DNA from: Caldifarciminota bacterium
GTDB taxonomy: Bacteria; Hydrothermota; UBA3072; B12-G15
Direction: 5' to 3'
DNA length: 6,157 bases
Assembly: GCA_021163525.1 (NCBI GenBank)
Contig: JAGGTX010000035.1
Coordinates: forward strand, 1-6,157
The notes under the pieces were generated by a model. The model searched no databases, was not told where the DNA came from, and was given only the letters and a program-made list of their open reading frames with translations. Shown here one piece after another: positions 1 through 6,037 of the stretch (position 1 is the stretch's first letter; each line of letters begins with the position of its first letter). Position numbers and translations under genes: made by a program.

Positions 1-84
1 GGAGTGGCGGAACTGGTAGACGCAGCGGACTTAAAATCCGCTGTCCTTGTATAGGACGTGCCGGTTCGAGTCCGGCCTCCGGCA
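1..84 (+). tRNA. tRNA-Leu (anticodon UAA), 5' end cut by the window edge
   Basis: Class II tRNA that decodes UUA/UUG leucine codons. The anticodon arm is a 5-bp stem (25-29 with 37-41) closing the seven-base loop CTTAAAA, with anticodon TAA at 32-34. The D stem is GCG/CGC (7-9 with 21-23). The long variable arm, typical of Leu/Ser/Tyr tRNAs, is a 5-bp hairpin (43-47 with 53-57). The T arm is GCCGG/CCGGC around TTCGAGT (60-76). The 3' acceptor strand CTCCGGC lies at 77-83, followed by discriminator A84, the base expected for tRNA-Leu. Bases 1-4 pair with 77-80, so only the first three acceptor bases (expected GCC) are missing to the left. CCA is not encoded, since A84 is followed by TTG, so a CCA-adding enzyme must complete the 3' end. 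The tRNA lies 17 bases upstream of accD. Confidence 0.97.
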
Positions 85-90
85 TTGGTA

Positions 91-98
91 TAAGGAGG
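91..98 (+). promoter_or_regulatory. Shine-Dalgarno sequence of accD
   Basis: TAAGGAGG is a near-perfect match to the 16S anti-Shine-Dalgarno sequence. It ends only 3 bases before the ATG at 102, which is on the short side. It occupies the spacer directly behind the tRNA 3' end and supports the ATG at 102 as the accD start. Confidence 0.85.
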
Positions 99-101
99 CG
101 T

Positions 102-917
102 ATGGGACTTTTCAGGAGAAGGAAGGTTAAAAAAACAGAGGAAAAGAAATCCATCCCGGACGGTGCATGGATAAAATGTGATAGTTGTGGAGAGATACTT
201 TACAGAAAAGAGGTTCAGAACAACCTCTATGTCTGCACGAAGTGTGGTTTCCACTTCAGGGTTTCTTCAAAGGTTTACAGGGCACTACTCCTTGATGATG
301 GAAAATTGACTGAGCAGGATACATCTCTTGAACCCGTTGATTTTCTAAGGTTCAAGGATTATGCAGCGAAGATTAAGAAATCAACACAAAAAACAGGGTT
401 GAAGGATGCCATCGTATGTGGTGAGGGAAGGATAAATGGTATTGAGGTTGAGGCCTGCTTCATGGACTTTGGTTTCATCGGTGGGAGTATGGGGTCTGTT
501 GTTGGTGAAAAGGTGAAGCGAGCCATTTACAGGGCAAGGGATAAGGGCATTCCATTGATAATTGTAAGTTCAAGTGGTGGGGCAAGGATGCAGGAGGGTA
601 TAATCTCACTTATGCAGATGGCAAAGACCTCTGCTGCCCTGAATCTTTTGAAAACACCCTATATAAGCATACTCACAAATCCAACAACCGCAGGTGTTAT
701 GGCCTCTTATGCCTCACTTGGGGATGTTATCATTGCAGAGCCAGGTGCCCTCCTTGGTTTTGCAGGCCCAAGGGTTATCCAGCAGACAATAAAACAGGAA
801 CTTCCACCGGGATTCCAGCGTTCTGAGTTTATGCTGGAACATGGAATGATAGATATGATTGTGACCCGTCATAAGATGAAAGAGGCTGTCACCACACTTC
901 TTAAACACCTCTCCTGA
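102..917 (+). CDS. accD: Acetyl-CoA carboxylase carboxyltransferase subunit beta (AccD)
   Basis: AccD is the beta half of the cytoplasmic alpha2-beta2 carboxyltransferase. It moves CO2 from carboxybiotin on BCCP to acetyl-CoA, giving malonyl-CoA, the committed step of fatty acid synthesis. The 271-residue protein starts with a basic tail (MGLFRRRK) and a four-cysteine zinc finger (Cys26, Cys29, Cys45, Cys48; CxxC-x15-CxxC), the hallmark of bacterial AccD. A crotonase-fold carboxyltransferase domain follows (about 75-265), with GGSMGSVVGEK (127-137), SGGARMQE (158-165), LMQMAKTSAAL (170-180) and GFAGPRVI (219-226). It is slightly shorter than E. coli AccD (304) because the C-terminal tail is missing; the conserved core is intact. 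It is not fused to the alpha subunit, and accA is not in this window. Position 197 is Ala where several well-known AccDs read Gly (TTGGV). The ATG has a strong Shine-Dalgarno, and ptsH starts 3 bases after the stop. Confidence 0.97.
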   Translation: MGLFRRRKVKKTEEKKSIPDGAWIKCDSCGEILYRKEVQNNLYVCTKCGFHFRVSSKVYRALLLDDGKLTEQDTSLEPVDFLRFKDYAAKIKKSTQKTGLKDAIVCGEGRINGIEVEACFMDFGFIGGSMGSVVGEKVKRAIYRARDKGIPLIIVSSSGGARMQEGIISLMQMAKTSAALNLLKTPYISILTNPTTAGVMASYASLGDVIIAEPGALLGFAGPRVIQQTIKQELPPGFQRSEFMLEHGMIDMIVTRHKMKEAVTTLLKHLS

Positions 918-920
918 AGA

Positions 921-1187
921 ATGTACAAAAAGACTGTGGAGATAAAGAATACACTTGGTATACATGCAAGACCAGCCTCTGAGATTGTTAAGAGAGCATC
1001 AAAGTTTAAGTCAAACATAAGTATTGAGAAGGACGGTATGGAGGTGAATGCAAAGAGCATTATGGGGATACTCATGCTGGCATGTGAGCAGGGAAGTAAA
1101 ATCACCATTGTAGCGGATGGCGAGGATGAGAAGGAAGCAGTGGAGAGCATTGTAGAACTTGTGGATAATAAATTCTATGAAGAATAG
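921..1187 (+). CDS. ptsH: Phosphocarrier protein HPr
   Basis: HPr is a small cytoplasmic phosphocarrier. It takes phosphate from enzyme I onto a histidine and passes it to sugar-specific enzyme IIA domains. The 88-residue length is standard for the family. The active-site signature LGIHARPAS places the phospho-acceptor at His15 and the conserved Arg at 17. The second signature contains Ser46 in KSIMGILML (45-53). Ser46 is the residue phosphorylated by HPr kinase/phosphorylase in Firmicutes and several Gram-negative groups, and its surroundings (S-I-M-G) look like the Firmicutes version rather than the enteric one. The ATG lies 3 bases after the accD stop, with no good Shine-Dalgarno, so translation is probably coupled to accD. 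ptsI overlaps its 3' end. No enzyme II gene is seen here, so whether it serves sugar uptake or only regulation cannot be told from the window. Confidence 0.97.
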   Translation: MYKKTVEIKNTLGIHARPASEIVKRASKFKSNISIEKDGMEVNAKSIMGILMLACEQGSKITIVADGEDEKEAVESIVELVDNKFYEE

Positions 1188-2928
1188 GGTATTTAGAGGT
1201 ATTCCAGCATCATCCGGTATCGTTATGGGGAAGGCATATGTCCTTTCCAGAGAGATTTTTGTTCCTTCCCTGGCAAGAAAGACAACAGAAGAGGAACTTG
1301 CTACATTTTACAGTGCAATAAAATCTACACAGAGAGACCTTGAGGGGATAATACAGAGATTGAAGGAGCAGAAATCACATGAGGGATTGAAGTTGATTGA
1401 GGTTCAGTTACTCCTTCTCAAGGACCCCTTCTTTGTTGAGACGGTAGAAAATTATATTAGAGAGGGTGAGGGTGCATCCTATGCAATTCATAAATTCATT
1501 GAAACATTAAAAACAGAGTTTGAAACCATTGGAGACCCTTACATTAAGGATAGATTTCTTGACATCAAGGATGTTGCAAGAAGGGTTATGAGGAAGATAG
1601 AGGGAGAAACAGGGGAGTTATCCTATCAGGAACCACATGTTCTCTTTGCCCATGACCTGACCCCCTCTGATACAGCCCAGCTTGATAAAGAATATGTGCT
1701 TGGATTTGTCACTGAGACAGGTGGAAAGATGTCCCATACAGCAATCATTGCAAGGGCACTTGGCATTCCTGCTGTGGTGGGTGTTGGGGGTATCCTTAAA
1801 GAGGTCAAAAATGGGGAACAGGTTATAATAGATGGTTTCCGTGGTGTTGTTGTGGTTGCCCCTGACGAGGATACGAAAAGGACATACGAGAAAAGGATAA
1901 GGGAATACAGGGAATATGAGAAGAAACTTGAGAAGGCAAAGGAACTTCCTGCCACCACAATTGATGGCAAGGAAATAGACCTGACTGCAAACATTGAGAT
2001 ACCGCTTGAACTCAAGCCCGCTGTTGAGAACGGTGCAAGGGGAATAGGGCTTTACAGAACAGAGTTTATTTTTCTCACAGATGATGGATTGCCTGATGAG
2101 GAAACACAGTTCAGGTACTATAGAGAGGCGGCTGAGATGTTCAGGGATTTACCTGTGATTTTCAGAACCCTTGATTCTGGTGGAGACAAGATACTTGGAT
2201 GGCAATATCTGAAGGAGGATAACCCATTCCTTGGATGGAGGGGCATAAGGTTAACACTTGACAGGAAGGAGATATTCCTTTCGCAGGTAAGGGCAATCCT
2301 GAAGGCATCCAGTTATGGTAATGTGAAGATAATGCTTCCAATGGTCTCTTCTCTTGAGGAGGTGGAAAGGGCAAGGGAACTCCTTGAAGAGGCAATAAAT
2401 GGTCTTGAAAAAGAGGGCAGGCACATTAAGAAGCCCGTTGAAATGGGAATAATGGTTGAAATCCCTTCTGCTGCTATCCTCTCGGAACACTTTGCAAAGC
2501 ATGTTGATTTCTTCTCAATCGGGACGAATGACCTGACCCAGTACACACTTGCTGTTGATAGAACAAACGAGAGGATTTCTTATCTCTTTGACCATGTGAA
2601 TCCAGCAGTGGTCAGGTTGATGAGGCAGACGATTGATGCAGCCCATGAGAATGGAATCTGGGCGGGTGTGTGTGGTGAGATTGCCAGTGACCCTGTTGCT
2701 ATTCCCCTTTTGATTGGATTGAATGTTGATGAACTTTCCCTGACCCCCGCTCTTATTCCCCAGATAAAGGGAATAATAAGGGGTATCAGTTATCAGGAGT
2801 GTGTAAAGATTGCACAGGAAGTACTGAAGATGGATTCAGCCCGTAAGGTGAGGAAATTTCTGTCTCAGGAACTTTTGAGCAGGTTTCCGCACCTTGAAAA
2901 TCTACTGGTGGAGGTAGACAATGATTGA
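1177..2928 (+). CDS. ptsI: Phosphoenolpyruvate-protein phosphotransferase (PTS enzyme I)
   Basis: Enzyme I is the first protein of the PTS: it autophosphorylates from PEP, releasing pyruvate, and phosphorylates HPr. Read from the ATG at 1177 it is 583 residues (E. coli 575). The N terminus (RGIPASSGIVMGKA) matches the family start. The HPr-binding helical domain follows (about 25-140). The swivelling phosphohistidine domain carries GGKMSHTAIIARA with the active-site His187. The C-terminal PEP-binding TIM barrel (about 260-575) shows GIGLYRTEFIFL, DGLPDEETQF, the RTLDSGGDK segment, GTNDLTQYTLAVDR, and AGVCGEIASD with the catalytic acid Cys499. All hallmarks are intact, so it should be active. 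A longer reading from TTG at 1159 adds six residues (MWIINS) that do not look like family sequence. The ATG start overlaps ptsH by 11 bases and has only a weak Shine-Dalgarno, which suggests translational coupling. The 3' end overlaps the isomerase gene by 8 bases. Confidence 0.96.
   Translation: MKNRVFRGIPASSGIVMGKAYVLSREIFVPSLARKTTEEELATFYSAIKSTQRDLEGIIQRLKEQKSHEGLKLIEVQLLLLKDPFFVETVENYIREGEGASYAIHKFIETLKTEFETIGDPYIKDRFLDIKDVARRVMRKIEGETGELSYQEPHVLFAHDLTPSDTAQLDKEYVLGFVTETGGKMSHTAIIARALGIPAVVGVGGILKEVKNGEQVIIDGFRGVVVVAPDEDTKRTYEKRIREYREYEKKLEKAKELPATTIDGKEIDLTANIEIPLELKPAVENGARGIGLYRTEFIFLTDDGLPDEETQFRYYREAAEMFRDLPVIFRTLDSGGDKILGWQYLKEDNPFLGWRGIRLTLDRKEIFLSQVRAILKASSYGNVKIMLPMVSSLEEVERARELLEEAINGLEKEGRHIKKPVEMGIMVEIPSAAILSEHFAKHVDFFSIGTNDLTQYTLAVDRTNERISYLFDHVNPAVVRLMRQTIDAAHENGIWAGVCGEIASDPVAIPLLIGLNVDELSLTPALIPQIKGIIRGISYQECVKIAQEVLKMDSARKVRKFLSQELLSRFPHLENLLVEVDND
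2910..2914 (+). promoter_or_regulatory. Shine-Dalgarno sequence of the isomerase gene
   Basis: GGAGG sits inside the last codons of ptsI, 6 bases before the ATG at 2921. It fixes that ATG as the start even though this makes the gene overlap ptsI by 8 bases. Confidence 0.8.
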
Positions 2929-3901
2929 ACTTATTGATACTTTACCTGATGATGTTGAAAAGGCCCTTGAACTTGAAAAGAGCATTGATGTAAAGTTCAA
3001 GGGTATAAAAAATGTATGTATAGGAGGAATGGGTGGCTCAGCCATAGGTGGGGACCTTATTTCTTCCCTTGCATCCCAGATGTCTTCCGTTCCTGTTTTT
3101 GTTGTGAGGGATTATGACTTGCCCAGATTTGTAGGTTCCCACACCCTTTTTATTGGTATAAGCTACTCCGGTAATACAGAGGAAACGCTCTCTCTCTACA
3201 AAAAGGCAAGGAAGAAAAAGGCAAAGATGGTTGTTATCACAAGTAATGGGATGCTTGAGGATATGGCGGTTAAGGACGAAGTTTTCACAATAAATATACC
3301 CAGGGGCTATCCACCACGTGCAGCAATTGCATATCTGTTCTTCCCCCTTGTTTTCATCATGAGGAATTCTGGATTGCTGGACATCAAACAGAAGGAACTT
3401 AAAGAGGTGGTCTCTGTATTGAAGTCAGAGAAGGAGAAGGCAAAACAGTGGGCAGAGGAGATAAGCCTCAAAGTCAAAGAAAGGGTTCCATTTATATATG
3501 CAGAGGAAAAGTTCATGCCCGTTGCAAAAAGATGGGTAACCCAGATAAATGAGAACAGCAAGGCACTTGCCCACTTTGCCACGATTCCTGAACTTGACCA
3601 CAATGAGATTGTGGGATGGGAGAACCCCAGAGAGCTACTTAAAAGGTTTTTCATCATTTTCTTCAGGAGTGATATGGAATCAGAGAGGATGAAGAAGAGG
3701 ATTGACATAACAATAGAACTTCTTGAGAGTGTTGTTGGAGAGATTACCCAGGTTAGAACCACGGGTGAGGGATACATTGCTCAGGCATTCAGCCTTATCC
3801 AGAAGGGTGATTACCTGAGTTATTATCTTGCGATGAACTACGGGGTTGAACCATATCCTGTAAAAAGGATAGAGGAATTGAAGAGGAGAATGGCCGAGTG
3901 A
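2921..3901 (+). CDS. Bifunctional phosphoglucose/phosphomannose isomerase
   Basis: This cytoplasmic aldose-ketose isomerase interconverts glucose-6-P, fructose-6-P and mannose-6-P. It belongs to the SIS-fold PGI/PMI family first characterised in archaea such as Pyrobaculum aerophilum, which is distinct from classical Pgi and from zinc-dependent ManA. The 326-residue protein has an N-terminal SIS domain (about 28-150) with IGGMGGSAIGGDL (34-46) and the phosphate-binding loop SYSGNTEET (81-89). PPRAAIAY (131-138) carries the conserved Arg133. The bacterial PGI C-terminal domain (about 170-322) has NENSK (210-214) with the presumed catalytic Glu211, ELDHNEIVGWE (224-234) with His227, and the terminal EPYPVKRIEELK (310-321) with Lys321. 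The 16-residue spacing of Glu211 to His227 equals that of Glu203 and His219 in the Pyrobaculum enzyme. Tyr312 stands where I expect Thr in the usual DPTPV-like motif. I infer it supplies hexose phosphates for glycolysis and, with the overlapping next gene, for nucleotide-sugar synthesis. The balance of PGI to PMI activity cannot be read from sequence. Confidence 0.92.
   Translation: MIELIDTLPDDVEKALELEKSIDVKFKGIKNVCIGGMGGSAIGGDLISSLASQMSSVPVFVVRDYDLPRFVGSHTLFIGISYSGNTEETLSLYKKARKKKAKMVVITSNGMLEDMAVKDEVFTINIPRGYPPRAAIAYLFFPLVFIMRNSGLLDIKQKELKEVVSVLKSEKEKAKQWAEEISLKVKERVPFIYAEEKFMPVAKRWVTQINENSKALAHFATIPELDHNEIVGWENPRELLKRFFIIFFRSDMESERMKKRIDITIELLESVVGEITQVRTTGEGYIAQAFSLIQKGDYLSYYLAMNYGVEPYPVKRIEELKRRMAE
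3883..3888 (+). promoter_or_regulatory. Shine-Dalgarno sequence of the nucleotidyltransferase gene
   Basis: GAGGAG lies 9 bases before the GTG at 3898. It supports GTG as the start. The nearby ATG at 3890 is in the isomerase frame and meets that gene's stop after three codons, so it cannot serve this gene. Confidence 0.75.
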
Positions 3902-4902
3902 ATATAATCATACCTGTTGCTGGTATTGGAAAGAGATTAAGACCACATACCCACACAAAGCCAAAACCCCTCCTCAAGGTGGCGGGTAAATCAATACTCG
4001 GACATATCATTGATTCCATAAAGCCATTAAATCCAGAAAAGATAGTATTCGTTATTGGCCATTATGGTAGGATGATAAAGGAGTATCTTAAGTCCAATTA
4101 TCCAGAGTATTCAAGCAGATTTAAGTATGTGGAACAGGAAAGGCGGGAGGGGCTCGGGCATGCAGTTTACCTCGCACTCCAGAAGGTTGAGCCATCAGAG
4201 AGCGTGATGGTTGTTCTTGGTGATACAATATTTGATGTGGATTATAAAAAAATTCTTGCCGGAGGAAGGAACACAATCTGTGTGAGTGAGACCGATGACC
4301 CGAGAAGATTTGGCATCGTTCGGATAGATGGTGACAGGGTTATTGACCTTGTTGAAAAACCCGAAAATCCACCATCAAACCTTGCAATCGTTGGAATATA
4401 TTATTTTCTCAGAGGTTCTGAGATTTATGCTTCATTGAAGTTCATTATTGAGAATAACATAAAAACGAGGGGGGAGTATCAGATAACCGATGCAATGAAA
4501 CACTTTATCAAGGAGAACAAACTCTTTATTTACAGGATAAAGGGATGGTATGATTGTGGAAAGACCGAGACACTCTTAAAAACAAACAGATTTCTACTTG
4601 AAAGGCACAATACATCTGGTGCGGGCAAGAATAGCGTTATAATCCCGCCTGTTTATATACCCCGGAGCGTGTATATTGAAAACAGTATAATTGGTCCATA
4701 TGTATCTGTTGGGGATAACTCCGTGATAAAAAACTCCATAGTCAGGAATAGTATTCTCTACGATGGTGCAAGGGTTGAGAATGTCCTGCTTGAGGATTCC
4801 ATTGTTGGAGAAGATGCCGCAATTGTTGAGGATTTCAAGGTTATGAGCATAGGAGACCACTCAATAATAGAGAGACTAAACAGGGAAAGAAAGGAGGAGT
4901 AG
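3898..4902 (+). CDS. Sugar-1-phosphate nucleotidyltransferase with C-terminal beta-helix (RmlA-like long form)
   Basis: This enzyme joins a sugar-1-phosphate to an NTP, releasing pyrophosphate and giving an NDP-sugar for polysaccharide or glycan synthesis. The N-terminal Rossmann-like NTP-transferase domain (1 to about 235) starts with the signature AGIGKRLRPHTHTKPKPLL (8-26). VVLGDTIF (105-112) carries the metal-binding Asp109, then come RFGIVRIDGD (137-146), VEKP (152-155), and GWYDCGKTETLL (216-227) with the likely second metal ligand Asp219. Residues about 246-323 form hexapeptide-like repeats rich in I/V (VYIENSIIG, VSVGDNSVI, NSILYDGARV), a left-handed beta-helix. The layout resembles long RmlA glucose-1-phosphate thymidylyltransferases. 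UTP:glucose-1-P or mannose-1-P specificity is not excluded, so no symbol is given. It starts at GTG within GTGA, a 4-base overlap with the isomerase stop, a classic coupling arrangement. The stop abuts the metK ATG. Confidence 0.9.
   Translation: MNIIIPVAGIGKRLRPHTHTKPKPLLKVAGKSILGHIIDSIKPLNPEKIVFVIGHYGRMIKEYLKSNYPEYSSRFKYVEQERREGLGHAVYLALQKVEPSESVMVVLGDTIFDVDYKKILAGGRNTICVSETDDPRRFGIVRIDGDRVIDLVEKPENPPSNLAIVGIYYFLRGSEIYASLKFIIENNIKTRGEYQITDAMKHFIKENKLFIYRIKGWYDCGKTETLLKTNRFLLERHNTSGAGKNSVIIPPVYIPRSVYIENSIIGPYVSVGDNSVIKNSIVRNSILYDGARVENVLLEDSIVGEDAAIVEDFKVMSIGDHSIIERLNRERKEE
4891..4897 (+). promoter_or_regulatory. Shine-Dalgarno sequence of metK
   Basis: AAGGAGG is encoded within the last codons of the nucleotidyltransferase gene and lies 5 bases before the metK ATG at 4903. 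It is one of the strongest ribosome-binding sites of the window, so metK can initiate well on its own despite having no intergenic space. Confidence 0.85.
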
Positions 4903-6036
4903 ATGAGAAGACTGTTAACGAGTGAGTCTGTAACAGAAGGGCATCCTGATAAACTCTGTGACCAGATTTCTGATGCCGTTCTTGATGCAGTTCTTGAAAG
5001 AGACCCCTTTGGAAGGGTTGCTGTGGAGGCACTTACTTCAAGGGGTTTTGTAATGGTTGCTGGAGAGATAACAACCGAGGCATATATTGAGATTCCAAAG
5101 GTTGTTAGAAAGGTTGTTAAGGATGTTGGGTATACAGATGCCAGATACGGTTTTGATTATCATACATGTGCAGTGCTGACGATGATACAGGAGCAATCCC
5201 CTGACATTGCCCTTGGGGTGAATACAGGTGGTGCTGGAGACCAGGGTATGATGTTTGGATATGCCACTGATGAGACTGAGGAACTTATGCCAATGCCCAT
5301 AGTGCTTGCACATAAACTTGCAAGAAGGCTTGCCGGGGTGAGGAAGTATGAGGCAATCAGGTTTTTAAGGCCTGATGGTAAGTCTCAGGTAACCATTGAA
5401 TACGAGGATAACAAACCCGTCAGGGTTGACACAATCCTGATATCTGCACAGCATGAGCCTGATGTGAAGATGTCGGAAGTTAAAGAGGCGATCATTGAAC
5501 AGGTGATAAAGAAGGTTGTTCCAGAAAACATGATGGACACTGATACAAAGATACTTGTAAATCCTACAGGAAGGTTTGTTATTGGCGGGCCACAGGCAGA
5601 CACAGGTCTGACAGGAAGAAAGATTATGGTTGATACCTATGGTGGTCTTGGAAGGCATGGTGGAGGGTGTTTCTCAGGAAAGGACCCAACAAAGGTTGAC
5701 AGGTCTGCTGCATATATGTCAAGGTATGTTGCAAAAAACATTGTTGCTGCTGGTCTTGCAAAGAGGGTTGAGATTCAGCTTGCCTATGCCATAGGTGTTG
5801 ATGAACCTGTTTCAATTTATCTTGATACCTTTGGAACCGGTACCATTGAAGACGAGAGGATTTTGAAGGCGGTTAAGAAGGTCTTCAACTTCACACCAAG
5901 AGGCATAATAGACCACTTGAAACTTCAGAGACCCATATACAGGAATACCGCTGTTTATGGACATTTTGGGAGGACTGAAGAGGGTTTCACCTGGGAACTC
6001 ACAGATATGGTGGATAGATTGAAGAGTGAGGTTTGA
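4903..6036 (+). CDS. metK: S-adenosylmethionine synthetase (methionine adenosyltransferase)
   Basis: MetK forms S-adenosylmethionine from ATP and methionine in the cytoplasm, releasing phosphate and pyrophosphate; the product is the general methyl donor. The 377-residue protein (E. coli 384) is full length and of the bacterial type. It has [11 protein letters not shown] (7-17) with catalytic His14 and Mg-binding Asp16, the signature [12 protein letters not shown] (110-121), [10 protein letters not shown] (158-167) with Lys160, DTGLTGRK (233-240), and the P-loop-like GGGCFSGKD (253-261). Most well-known bacterial enzymes have Ala where Cys256 sits, but the family pattern allows Ala, Ser or Cys there. 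The C terminus (FTWELTD, 362-368) is complete. The gene directly follows the nucleotidyltransferase stop with a strong Shine-Dalgarno. Its partner in the methyl cycle, ahcY, starts 1 base after its stop. No SAM riboswitch can precede it, because the upstream DNA is coding. Confidence 0.98.
   Translation: MRRLLTSESVTEGHPDKLCDQISDAVLDAVLERDPFGRVAVEALTSRGFVMVAGEITTEAYIEIPKVVRKVVKDVGYTDARYGFDYHTCAVLTMIQEQSPDIALGVNTGGAGDQGMMFGYATDETEELMPMPIVLAHKLARRLAGVRKYEAIRFLRPDGKSQVTIEYEDNKPVRVDTILISAQHEPDVKMSEVKEAIIEQVIKKVVPENMMDTDTKILVNPTGRFVIGGPQADTGLTGRKIMVDTYGGLGRHGGGCFSGKDPTKVDRSAAYMSRYVAKNIVAAGLAKRVEIQLAYAIGVDEPVSIYLDTFGTGTIEDERILKAVKKVFNFTPRGIIDHLKLQRPIYRNTAVYGHFGRTEEGFTWELTDMVDRLKSEV
6028..6031 (+). 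promoter_or_regulatory. Weak Shine-Dalgarno sequence of ahcY
   Basis: GAGG at the end of metK lies 6 bases before the GTG at 6038. It favours this GTG over another in-frame GTG at 6026, which has no comparable site at a good distance. Confidence 0.55.
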
Positions 6037-6037
6037 T

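Noticed and set aside
84..101. Possible accD promoter between tRNA and gene
   Set aside because: The spacer is 17 bases and is mostly Shine-Dalgarno; there is no room for -35 and -10 boxes without running into the tRNA.
1159..1176. TTG start for ptsI adding six residues
   Set aside because: The added residues (MWIINS) are the out-of-frame reading of the HPr C terminus, and known enzyme I proteins begin at about the ATG position.
1626..2015. A 129-codon open frame on the minus strand opposite ptsI
   Set aside because: The low-complexity Ser/Phe/Tyr/Thr content mirrors the Lys/Glu-rich sense strand, and the sense strand encodes the enzyme I active site here.
3640..3665. A T-rich run (TTTTTC, ATTTTCTTC) that could resemble the end of an intrinsic terminator
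   Set aside because: It is inside the isomerase coding sequence (Phe-rich KRFFIIFF) and no GC-rich hairpin precedes it.
3307..3777. A 156-codon open frame on the minus strand opposite the isomerase gene
   Set aside because: It lies wholly within a strongly supported + strand gene, has a Ser/Leu-rich composition typical of an antisense shadow, and shows no family motif.
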